Source: Agrobacterium fabrum str. C58 (GTDB lineage Bacteria; Pseudomonadota; Alphaproteobacteria; Rhizobiales; Rhizobiaceae). Taken from it: a stretch of DNA of 64,000 nucleotides. The notes under the pieces are model-generated. The model was given only the letters and a program-made list of their open reading frames with translations. It was not told the origin of the DNA and did not search any database. The DNA is taken from contig NC_003062.2 in NCBI RefSeq assembly GCF_000092025.1, positions 1,362,001 through 1,426,000 on the forward strand. Reading direction: 5' to 3'. This document shows, one piece after another, positions 54,430 to 62,709 of the stretch; within the stretch, counting starts at the first letter, position 1, and each line of letters opens with the position of its first letter. A program made the translations under genes and the position numbers.

Positions 54430-54459
54430 TTATCAAAGCACAGCGTTTCATGTATACAT
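54430..54459 (+). promoter_or_regulatory. ligM promoter with GntR operator
   Basis: TTATCA (54430-54435), 17-nt spacer, TATACA (54453-54458). ATGTATACAT (54450-54459) covers the -10, with the extended form TCATGTATACATA shared with the metF site. Confidence 0.7.
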
Positions 54460-54487
54460 AGATGCGATTGCCAGGGAGGAGATGACA

Positions 54488-55903
54488 ATGGCAAATTCCA
54501 GTCTGACCGAGGTTTTGAAGCAATATCCGAACCCCGTTGAAATGCTCCGCAACTCAAAAATCGGAATGTATGTATACCCGGTTGTCGCCGGTGAGTTCAG
54601 CAACTGGCGTTCCGAGCAGGCCGCATGGCGCGAGGGTGCCGTGTTGTTTGACCAGTCCCACCACATGGACGAATTGATCGTTGAAGGGCCCGATGCGGAG
54701 AAATTCCTTGCCTATCACGGCATCAACTCCTTTTCGAATTTCGATCTCAACCGCGCCAAGCATTTCGTTCCGGTAACTCCTGATGGTCACGTCATTGGTG
54801 ACCACATCATTTTCCGCGAGCGTCAGGACAAGTTCATCCTCGTCGGCCGCGCTCCGACCTCGAGCTGGCTGATGTTCTGCGCTGCCTATGGCAAGTGGAA
54901 TGTGCGTATCAAGCATGATCCTCGGTCTCCGTCGCGGCCGGAAGGCGAGCGTGTGCTTCGCACCCACTACCGCTACCAGATCCAGGGACCGGATGCCCCG
55001 AAGATCTTCGAGAAGATGAATGGTGGGCCGATCCCGGATATCAAGTTCTTCCATGTCGACTGGATCAATATCGGCTCGAAGAAAGTACAGGCGCTGCGTC
55101 ACGGCATGTCCGGCGCGCCCGGTCTCGAAGTATGGGGACCGTATGAGGACAAGAGCTACATCCTGTCCTGCATCCTCGAGGCAGCCAAACAGGCCGGCGT
55201 CAATCTCGTGCGCTGCGGCAGCCGGGCCTATTCCACCAACACGCTCGAATCGGGCTGGATCCCGTCGCCTCTGCCGGGCATTTACACCGGCGACGGCATG
55301 CTGAAGGATTATCGCGACTGGCTGGGCGCGGATAGCTACGAGGCCACGGGCGCGATCGGCGGAAGCTTCGTTTCCGAGAATATCGAGGACTATTACGTCA
55401 ATCCGTTCGAACTCGGTTATGACTTCTATATTGGCTGGAAGAAGGACGATTTCATTGGCAAGTCGGCGCTCGAGGCCATGAAGGGCAAAACGCATCGCAA
55501 GAAGGTGACCTTCGAATGGAATGCAGAGGATGTCGTTGACGTCATCGCCTCAGCCTTCCGTCCTGGCGAAGACCATTACAAGTGGATCGATTTCCCGCAG
55601 GCCAATTACGCTTCGACGGGCGCAGACCTTATCCTGAAGGGCGGCAAACATGTGGGGATGTCGATGTTCACCGGCTATTCCTATAATGAGCGCTGCATAT
55701 TGTCGCTCGGCATCGTCGACAATGACATCCAGATCGGCGACGTTCTCACGCTTGTCTGGGGCGAGCCAGATGGCGGCTCCGCCAAGACCTCGACGGAGCG
55801 CCACAAGCAGAAGGAAATCCGCGTCCGCGTTTCAGAAACGCCTTACGCCGCGGAAGCACGCGACAATTACGCCGACAGCTGGCGCACCAAAAAGGCGTCC
55901 TGA
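54488..55903 (+). CDS. ligM: Vanillate/syringate-type O-demethylase, LigM/GcvT-like aminomethyltransferase family
   Basis: A 471-residue GcvT-fold protein, about the same length as Sphingobium LigM. It would move the methyl group of vanillate to tetrahydrofolate, giving protocatechuate and 5-methyl-THF. Visible blocks: FDQSHHMDELIVEGPDAEKF, LAYHGINSFSNFDLNRAKHF and NPFELGYDFYIGWKKDDFIG. GGAGG lies 8 nt before the ATG at 54488 but only 2 nt before that at 54482, so the later start is chosen. Expressed apparently alone under GntR control, followed by a terminator. Confidence 0.9.
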   Translation: MANSSLTEVLKQYPNPVEMLRNSKIGMYVYPVVAGEFSNWRSEQAAWREGAVLFDQSHHMDELIVEGPDAEKFLAYHGINSFSNFDLNRAKHFVPVTPDGHVIGDHIIFRERQDKFILVGRAPTSSWLMFCAAYGKWNVRIKHDPRSPSRPEGERVLRTHYRYQIQGPDAPKIFEKMNGGPIPDIKFFHVDWINIGSKKVQALRHGMSGAPGLEVWGPYEDKSYILSCILEAAKQAGVNLVRCGSRAYSTNTLESGWIPSPLPGIYTGDGMLKDYRDWLGADSYEATGAIGGSFVSENIEDYYVNPFELGYDFYIGWKKDDFIGKSALEAMKGKTHRKKVTFEWNAEDVVDVIASAFRPGEDHYKWIDFPQANYASTGADLILKGGKHVGMSMFTGYSYNERCILSLGIVDNDIQIGDVLTLVWGEPDGGSAKTSTERHKQKEIRVRVSETPYAAEARDNYADSWRTKKAS

Positions 55904-55952
55904 GAAGGCTCCGTCTGCCCGCGCCCGTTCGCGCGGCACCATATGAAGCGAT

Positions 55953-55989
55953 CAAAAAAAACAAGGCCCGCCGGAACCGGTGGGCCTTT
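55953..55989. terminator. Terminator after ligM
   Basis: AAGGCCCGCCGG (55963-55974) and CCGGTGGGCCTT (55977-55988), 12-bp stem with one G-U pair, preceded by an A-run at 55954-55960 and followed by TTG. The loop is only AA, so the innermost pairs open. Confidence 0.75.
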
Positions 55990-56047
55990 GCTATTGTGAA
56001 AAGCAGGAGCGCCGCGTCGCTCTCAAATCTCAAAGGTCCGTTTCTTT

Positions 56048-56080
56048 CAAAAAAGCCCCGGCTCGACGCCGAGGCTTTAA
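56048..56080 (-). terminator. Terminator of the hcaR-amidohydrolase operon
   Basis: AAAGCCCCGGC (56052-56062) and GCCGAGGCTTT (56068-56078), 11-bp stem with one mismatch, 5-nt loop. On the minus strand it is followed by TTTTTTG, so it ends the amidohydrolase transcript. Confidence 0.75.
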
Positions 56081-56101
56081 TCTCTGCTTTGCAGACTGAG
56101 G

Positions 56102-56977
56102 CTACAGTTTTAGCAGCCTGCGTGCATTTTCCTTGAGGATGAGCGGCCGAACTTCGTCCTTTATCGAAATATTGGCGAAGTCGTTGAGCCAGCGCTCCGG
56201 CGTCATTGCCGGCCAATCCGAGCCGAACAGCATTTTGTGTTTCAGGAGCGAATTGGCATATTGCACCAGGATCGGCGGGAAATATTTAGGCGACCAGCCG
56301 GACATATCGATATAGACATTCGGCTTGTGGGTGGCGACTGACAGCGCCTCTTCCTGCCAGGGGAAGGAAGGATGTGCGAGGATGATCGGCATGTCGGGAA
56401 AATCCACCGCCACATCATCGAGGTGGATCGGGTTCGAAAATTTGAGCCGCATTGCCATGCCGCCGCGAAGACCAGCGCCAACGCCGGTCTGCCCGGTGTG
56501 AAAAAGCGTAATCGCGCCTTCCTCGGCAATGGCTTCGTAAAGCGGATAGGCCATCCGGTCATTCGGGTAAAAACCCTGCATCGTCGGATGGAATTTGAAA
56601 CCCTTTACCCCGAATTCGCGCACAAGCCGTCGTGCCTCGCGCGCGCCGGCCTTGCCCTTGGCGGGATCGATCGATGCGAAAGGGATCATGATATCGCTGT
56701 TCTCGGCGGCGATCTTCGCCACCTCTTCATTTTCGTAACGTCGAAAACCGGTCTCCCGCTCCGCGTCGACCGGAAAGATCACACAGCCGATCTTGCGCTC
56801 ACGATAATAGGCGGCGGTTTCCTGCACGGTCGGCAACATGCCCTTGTGGCCGGCGGGGTTCTTGAAATATTTCGCCATGCCCGCCTGGAATTCATCGTAA
56901 CCATCGTCGCGCGGGCCACAGCAGGGCTCCTCCGCATGGGTATGCACATCGATGGCAATAAGTTCATCAATATTCAC
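56102..56977 (-). CDS. Amidohydrolase-family protein of the hydroxycinnamate cluster
   Basis: A 291-residue amidohydrolase (Amidohydro_2 type). Metal-site motifs: IDVHTHAEEP (residues 8-17), KGFKFHPTMQGF, ITLFHTGQTG, IILAHPSFPWQEE and LFGSDWPAM with the late aspartate. GTG start at 56977 with GGGAGGAAC upstream; overlaps the MarR gene by 11 bp. No thiolase gene is present in the cluster, and the corresponding A. fabrum gene was reported as essential and proposed to do the chain-cleaving (beta-ketothiolase) step. A hydrolytic C-C or thioester cleavage would fit the fold better; unproven. Confidence 0.87.
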   Translation of the reverse strand: MNIDELIAIDVHTHAEEPCCGPRDDGYDEFQAGMAKYFKNPAGHKGMLPTVQETAAYYRERKIGCVIFPVDAERETGFRRYENEEVAKIAAENSDIMIPFASIDPAKGKAGAREARRLVREFGVKGFKFHPTMQGFYPNDRMAYPLYEAIAEEGAITLFHTGQTGVGAGLRGGMAMRLKFSNPIHLDDVAVDFPDMPIILAHPSFPWQEEALSVATHKPNVYIDMSGWSPKYFPPILVQYANSLLKHKMLFGSDWPAMTPERWLNDFANISIKDEVRPLILKENARRLLKL

Positions 56978-57446
56978 GGCCTGTTCCTCCCAAATTCATA
57001 CCTAGAAATTTATGCAGCAGGACAATGAACTGATCGTGCTCGGCATTGGTCAGGCCTGCGCCGAGCGTTGCCTCATGCGAAAAGAACCATTCGCTTTCCT
57101 TGCGCACATGCGCCACGCCTTCAGCCGTCAATGTCAGCTCGATGGCCCGGCGGTCATCATCCGGAACGCGGCGGGTCACGAGGTTCCTGTCTTCGAAGGC
57201 GCGGATCAGCTTGGTCATATGGGCGCGCTTGATCATCAGCCGCTGGCCGAGCGCCGTCTGGCGAATGCCGGGATTGTGCATGATGACGAAAAGCACTGAG
57301 AATTCGCCCGGCCGCATGCCGGATTCACCAAGTGCGGTGAAGAAATCATCGTAGGTCTTGAGCTGCGCCAGGCGGATGAGAAATCCAAGCGCTGTCTCCA
57401 GCCGGTCGATATTGACGTCCATCGTCTTGCGGGGGAGGTGGTCCAT
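56967..57446 (-). CDS. hcaR: MarR-family transcriptional regulator HcaR
   Basis: A 159-residue MarR regulator: IRQTALGQRLMIKRAHMTKL (winged-helix recognition region, about residues 70-89) and the wing RRVPDDDRRAIELTLTAEGV. MarR proteins next to hydroxycinnamate genes usually sense the CoA ester and derepress. Candidate operator TTGTTTACAAG occurs in its own promoter and at fcs-ech. First gene of a two-gene operon with the amidohydrolase. Start ATG 57446 has only a weak GGAAAC site; ATG at 57422 is an alternative. Confidence 0.9.
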   Translation of the reverse strand: MDHLPRKTMDVNIDRLETALGFLIRLAQLKTYDDFFTALGESGMRPGEFSVLFVIMHNPGIRQTALGQRLMIKRAHMTKLIRAFEDRNLVTRRVPDDDRRAIELTLTAEGVAHVRKESEWFFSHEATLGAGLTNAEHDQFIVLLHKFLGMNLGGTGREY

Positions 57447-57558
57447 GATGTTTCCGTTTCATGCTTCGCCAAATTTGCCGCATGTCTCAAAAAGAGCGCG
57501 ACCGGCGTCATCATATCGTTCGCATGAGGCGCCATCAAACCCGACAATCTGTTCAGAA

Positions 57559-57591
57559 AATCTACAAATAGATTGTTTACAAGTCAACAAT
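57559..57591 (-). promoter_or_regulatory. hcaR promoter and candidate operator
   Basis: Minus-strand TTGACT (57582-57587), 17-nt spacer, TAGATT (57559-57564). TTGTTTACAAG (57573-57583) and the inverted repeat ATTGTT (57572-57577) / AACAAT (57586-57591) lie over the -35 and spacer, which suggests autoregulation. Confidence 0.6.
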
Positions 57592-57729
57592 TGTACCATC
57601 AGACAGAATTATGCAGTCGATACCCGGCCACGAAATAACACGTCTCCTCCGGCCAACGGTTTGCCTCGCAGTTTTCCGCGTGCTTTTCTGGTGCCAGACA
57701 ATGCCTCCTCCTGACGAAGGGCCTTTCCA

Positions 57730-58608
57730 TTGAGTCCTAACCACGTAGATCATCTCGTATTGCCGGTTGCACAGATCGACATCGCCACCGCGCGGCTTGC
57801 AAATCTCGGCTTCACCGTTGCGCCTTTGGCGGTTCATCCCTTCGGCACGGCGAATGCCTGTGTGTTCCTTGCCGATGGCACCTATCTGGAGCCTCTCGCA
57901 GTTAATGACCCGGCTAAATATGGTGAGTCCGCTAACAGAGGTGACGTATTCACCGGCAGGGACCGAGCCTTTCGCGAAAGCTGTGGTCCGGAAGGTTTCT
58001 CGGCTCTCGTTGCCAGGAGTGGGGATGCTTTCGTTGATCACGAACGGTTCGTCGCGGCGGGCCTGTCCGCCGGTGATCTTTTTGAGTTTTCGCGGCCGGT
58101 GCAGATGCCGGATGGTTCCCGCAGCGAAGCGGCATTCCGGCTGGCTTTTGCGGCAAGCGGGGCGGCGGCGGATTTTTTCCTGTTCGGCTGCCAGCGGCTG
58201 AAGGCCTTGCCGGGAGACCGCACTGAGCTGGAGCGGCATGCCAACGCTGTCACAGGGCTCTTCGAAATCGTCCTGTTTTCCGGCGGAGATGCGAAGGCGG
58301 CTCGCCTGATCGAAACGGTCTTTGGCTGTAAATCCGCGATGTCCCCGGGCGGAGATATGGTTTTCGCAACCGGCAATGCCAGGATCAGATTGACCGAAAA
58401 GCCGGCCGTCGCCGACCTTGACCTGAATACTTCAAATCGGGGTGATGGTGGGCTGCGCGGCGCAGGCATCGTCTTCTCCGTCACCGATCTTGCCGTGACA
58501 GCGGCAGTACTTGCTGCTAATGGCGTCTCCAGCATGGAAGCGGGCGGCCGGCTGGTGGTGCCCGCAGCACCCGGTCAGGGCGTCGCCTTCGCCTTCGAGG
58601 AAATATGA
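57730..58608 (+). CDS. VOC (glyoxalase/bleomycin-resistance superfamily) protein
   Basis: A 292-residue two-module VOC protein (Glyoxalase_3-like). N-terminal [37 protein letters not shown], and a second module from about residue 175. Start appears to be TTG at 57730 with GAAGGG upstream; no ATG or GTG fits. Its stop overlaps the kdsA ATG by 1 nt, so it is coupled with kdsA. Such a gene is often found before kdsA in rhizobia; function unknown. It is divergent from hcaR but belongs to the core block. Confidence 0.78.
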   Translation: MSPNHVDHLVLPVAQIDIATARLANLGFTVAPLAVHPFGTANACVFLADGTYLEPLAVNDPAKYGESANRGDVFTGRDRAFRESCGPEGFSALVARSGDAFVDHERFVAAGLSAGDLFEFSRPVQMPDGSRSEAAFRLAFAASGAAADFFLFGCQRLKALPGDRTELERHANAVTGLFEIVLFSGGDAKAARLIETVFGCKSAMSPGGDMVFATGNARIRLTEKPAVADLDLNTSNRGDGGLRGAGIVFSVTDLAVTAAVLAANGVSSMEAGGRLVVPAAPGQGVAFAFEEI

Positions 58609-59453
58609 TGAGCGTTACGAACAATCTCAAAGTCACCGCCGGCGATGGTGCCAGCAAGGTCTCCTTCTGCAATACCGAGCGTTTTTCGCTGATTGCCGGC
58701 CCCTGCCAGATGGAAAGCCGCGACCATGCCTTCATGATTGCCGGCGTGCTCAAGGAACTGTGCGATAGTCTGGGCATCGGCCTCGTTTACAAATCCTCCT
58801 TCGACAAGGCCAACCGCACCTCGCTTTCCGGCAAGCGTGGCATCGGTCTTGACAGCGCGATGGAGATTTTCGCTGATCTCAAGAAGGAATTCGGCTTTCC
58901 GGTTCTGAGCGATATTCACACCGAGGAACAATGCGCCATCGTGTCCGAAGTGGTGGATGTGCTGCAGATCCCGGCCTTCCTCAGCCGGCAGACCGATCTT
59001 CTCGTTGCCGCCGCCAAAACCGGCCGCGTCATCAACGTCAAAAAAGGCCAGTTCCTGGCGCCCTGGGACATGAAGAACGTGCTGGCCAAGCTGAATGAAA
59101 GCGGCAACCCGAATGTGCTGCTGTGCGAACGCGGCGCGTCGTTCGGTTACAATACGCTCGTCTCCGACATGCGTTCGCTACCGATCATGGCTTCACTCGG
59201 TGCGCCCGTCATTTTCGACGCCACCCATTCGGTGCAGCAGCCGGGCGGGCAGGGCGGTTCCACCGGCGGCCAGCGCGAATTCGTCGAGACTTTGGCGCGG
59301 GCGGCGGTGGCCGTCGGCGTAGCCGGTCTCTTCATCGAGACCCACGAGGACCCGGACAATGCGCCTTCCGATGGCCCCAACATGGTCCACCTGAAAGACA
59401 TGCCGAAACTGTTGGAAAAGCTTCTGGCCTTCGACGCCATCACCAAAGCCTGA
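58608..59453 (+). CDS. kdsA: 3-deoxy-8-phosphooctulonate synthase (KDO-8-phosphate synthase)
   Basis: A 281-residue aldolase-type enzyme that condenses phosphoenolpyruvate and arabinose-5-phosphate in KDO synthesis for LPS. Signatures: [51 protein letters not shown], and [22 protein letters not shown] 58608 is preferred over 58605 by spacing from GAGG and by the TGATG overlap. Confidence 0.96.
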   Translation: MSVTNNLKVTAGDGASKVSFCNTERFSLIAGPCQMESRDHAFMIAGVLKELCDSLGIGLVYKSSFDKANRTSLSGKRGIGLDSAMEIFADLKKEFGFPVLSDIHTEEQCAIVSEVVDVLQIPAFLSRQTDLLVAAAKTGRVINVKKGQFLAPWDMKNVLAKLNESGNPNVLLCERGASFGYNTLVSDMRSLPIMASLGAPVIFDATHSVQQPGGQGGSTGGQREFVETLARAAVAVGVAGLFIETHEDPDNAPSDGPNMVHLKDMPKLLEKLLAFDAITKA

Positions 59454-59526
59454 CACAGTGCGTTCGGTTTGTGCCAATCGATTTTAATGGCGGGCGCTCC
59501 GTTTCTGCCGCCCGCCGTCATTGTAA

Positions 59527-60864
<1,338 letters not shown>

Positions 60865-60931
60865 TTCGCCAGGATTTTGTGGGAGGTCGTTACTGCCCGT
60901 GACGGGATTGGTATCAGGCCCAGCAACACAT

Positions 60932-61022
60932 TCGACGTCATCCTCGGCCTTGTGCCGAGGATCTGCCAACGTCTCCTCAATTTCGATACGTTGCAGATGC
61001 TCGGGACAGGCTCTAGCATGAC
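60932..61022 (-). repeat. RIME1-like intergenic repeat, copy 2 (inverted relative to copy 1)
   Basis: Runs from GTCATCCTCGGCCTTGTGCC to CATGACG. Read on the minus strand it lines up with 1894-1981 along its whole length: CCTCGGCACAAGGCCGAGG is identical, and the other palindrome differs by two bases (GCTAGAGCCTGTCCCGAGC). The middle 25-30 bp are less conserved. It follows eno, before the terminator. Confidence 0.8.
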
Positions 61023-61054
61023 GAAGGAGAGTTTGACGGTACCATCGCCACCCT

Positions 61055-61079
61055 AAGCCCGCCCTCCGGCGGGCTTTTT
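61055..61079 (+). terminator. Rho-independent terminator after eno
   Basis: AAGCCCGCC (61055-61063) and GGCGGGCTT (61068-61076), perfect 9-bp stem, CTCC loop, followed by TTT. Classical form; it separates eno from ftsB. Confidence 0.9.
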
Positions 61080-61177
61080 CATGCCGATCTGCCGATTGGA
61101 ATTTAAGGTCAACGGATAGTTAAACAATCCGGCTTAGTCTCAGAATCACGTTGTGCGTTTTAGGGCTTTTCTCCGGC

Positions 61178-61495
61178 ATGTGGACCAGACATCATAAAAA
61201 AAGACGATTCGGCCGTTTGATCGTTCCGGCCATCACGATCGCTTTTCTTTCCTATTTCGGGTATCATTCCATCCATGGCGACTTCGGCCTGCAGGCGACG
61301 GAGCGGTTGGAGCGGCAGCGTTTGACCAGAACGGCTGAGCTTGCAAAGCTGACGCAGGCGCGCGTGGCGCTGGAGCGGCAGGTGGAATTGCTGAGCGACG
61401 GTTCGCTTGAACGCGACATGATCGACGAGATTTCCCGTTACCAGCTGAATATGTCCCGCACCGACGAAATCGTCATCATGAACACATATTTCTAA
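61178..61495 (+). CDS. ftsB: Septum formation initiator FtsB/DivIC-family protein
   Basis: A 105-residue single-pass membrane protein: basic N-terminus (MWTRHHKKRRFGR), one transmembrane helix (about residues 14-34, LIVPAITIAFLSYFGYHSI), then a periplasmic coiled coil (ATERLERQRLTRTAELAKL onward). This is the FtsB/DivIC layout, a part of the divisome FtsQLB complex. The start is placed just before the basic stretch; the ribosome site is weak. Place between eno and pdhA is conserved in alphaproteobacteria. Confidence 0.87.
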   Translation: MWTRHHKKRRFGRLIVPAITIAFLSYFGYHSIHGDFGLQATERLERQRLTRTAELAKLTQARVALERQVELLSDGSLERDMIDEISRYQLNMSRTDEIVIMNTYF

Positions 61496-61557
61496 TTAAC
61501 CTAAATCAAGTTAATTTAACATTTTTTATTTATTCACAGCATCTTAGCGTGAATATG

Positions 61558-61595
61558 TGCCATGCGTTTAAAGCATTGCTGCATGGCATTTTCTT
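61558..61595 (+). terminator. Rho-independent terminator after ftsB
   Basis: TGCCATGC (61558-61565) and GCATGGCA (61581-61588), perfect 8-bp stem, 15-nt loop, followed by TTTTCTT. Directly precedes the putative pdhA promoter. Confidence 0.65.
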
Positions 61596-61620
61596 GCATA
61601 TGGTACGCGCCAATCTATCC
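61593..61620 (+). promoter_or_regulatory. Putative pdhA promoter
   Basis: CTTGCA (61593-61598), 16-nt spacer and CTATCC (61615-61620) resemble the alphaproteobacterial sigma-70 promoter. The leader would be about 20 nt and contains AGGGAGGG. Confidence 0.45.
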
Positions 61621-61648
61621 ATTCAAACGGCAACTCAGGGAGGGATGA

Positions 61649-62692
61649 ATGGCGCCGCGAAAACCAGCGACCGTATCCGGCCGCAAGACAACGGCAAAGG
61701 CTGCAACCGAATTCACCGGTAAGAACAGCCCGGACTTTTCGAAGGACGAAGAGCTTCACGCCTATCGTGAAATGCTTTTGATCCGCCGTTTCGAGGAAAA
61801 GGCAGGCCAGCTTTACGGTATGGGCTTTATAGGTGGTTTCTGTCACCTCTACATCGGCCAGGAAGCCGTTGTTGTCGGCATGCAGATGTCACAGAAGGAA
61901 GGCGATCAGGTCATCACCGCTTACCGTGACCATGGCCACATGCTTGCTTTGGGCATGAGCGCGCGTGGCGTCATGGCCGAGTTGACCGGTCGCAAGGGCG
62001 GCCTGTCGAAAGGCAAGGGCGGCTCCATGCACATGTTCTCCAAGGAGAAGCATTTTTACGGCGGCCACGGCATCGTTGGTGCGCAGGTTTCGCTTGGAAC
62101 CGGTCTCGCCTTCGCCAACCGCTATCGCGGCAATGACAATGTCTCCGTGACCTATTTTGGTGACGGCGCCGCCAACCAGGGCCAGGTCTACGAGAGCTTC
62201 AACATGGCTGCTCTCTGGAAGTTGCCGATCATCTATATCGTCGAGAATAACCGTTACGCCATGGGCACCTCGACCGCCCGCGCCACCGCCCAGTCGAACT
62301 ACTCGCTGCGCGGCCAGTCCTTCGGCATCCCCGGCGTTCAGGTGGATGGCATGGATGTGCGCGCCGTGAAGGCTGCCGCTGACCAGGCGCTGGAGCATTG
62401 CCGTTCCGGCAAGGGCCCGATCATTCTGGAAATGCTGACCTACCGTTACCGTGGCCACTCCATGTCGGACCCGGCGAAATACCGCTCCAAGGATGAAGTG
62501 CAGAAGATGCGCTCCGAACATGACCCGATCGAACAGGTCAAGGCACGGCTTCTGGACCATGGTTGGGCAAGCGAAGACGAATTGAAGGCCATCGACAAGG
62601 ATGTCCGTGATATCGTCGCCGACAGCGCCGACTTCGCCCAGAACGACCCCGAGCCGGATGTATCCGAGCTCTACACCGACATTCTGCTCTGA
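61649..62692 (+). CDS. pdhA: Pyruvate dehydrogenase E1 component, alpha subunit
   Basis: A 347-residue thiamine-diphosphate E1-alpha. [20 protein letters not shown], the TPP motif [20 protein letters not shown] with ENNRYAMGT, and the phosphorylation-loop-like [21 protein letters not shown] 30-residue lysine/alanine-rich N-terminal extension ([18 protein letters not shown]) is typical of the alphaproteobacterial form. AGGGAGGG lies before the start; 17 bp separate it from pdhB. Confidence 0.97.
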   Translation: MAPRKPATVSGRKTTAKAATEFTGKNSPDFSKDEELHAYREMLLIRRFEEKAGQLYGMGFIGGFCHLYIGQEAVVVGMQMSQKEGDQVITAYRDHGHMLALGMSARGVMAELTGRKGGLSKGKGGSMHMFSKEKHFYGGHGIVGAQVSLGTGLAFANRYRGNDNVSVTYFGDGAANQGQVYESFNMAALWKLPIIYIVENNRYAMGTSTARATAQSNYSLRGQSFGIPGVQVDGMDVRAVKAAADQALEHCRSGKGPIILEMLTYRYRGHSMSDPAKYRSKDEVQKMRSEHDPIEQVKARLLDHGWASEDELKAIDKDVRDIVADSADFAQNDPEPDVSELYTDILL

Positions 62693-62709
62693 TCGGGAAA
62701 GGGAAACCC

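Noticed and set aside
54570..54579. A fourth ATGTATAC-type operator inside ligM
   Set aside because: It matches only the first eight of ten positions (ATGTATACCC), is not palindromic and lies in coding sequence for MYVYPV; a secondary binding site is possible but not supported.
53291..57729. The hydroxycinnamate cluster as a recently acquired mobile island
   Set aside because: Content is accessory, but I see no integrase, transposase, tRNA target or direct repeats at its edges. Coding composition looks like the rest; only the intergenic parts are AT-rich. Strain comparison would be required.
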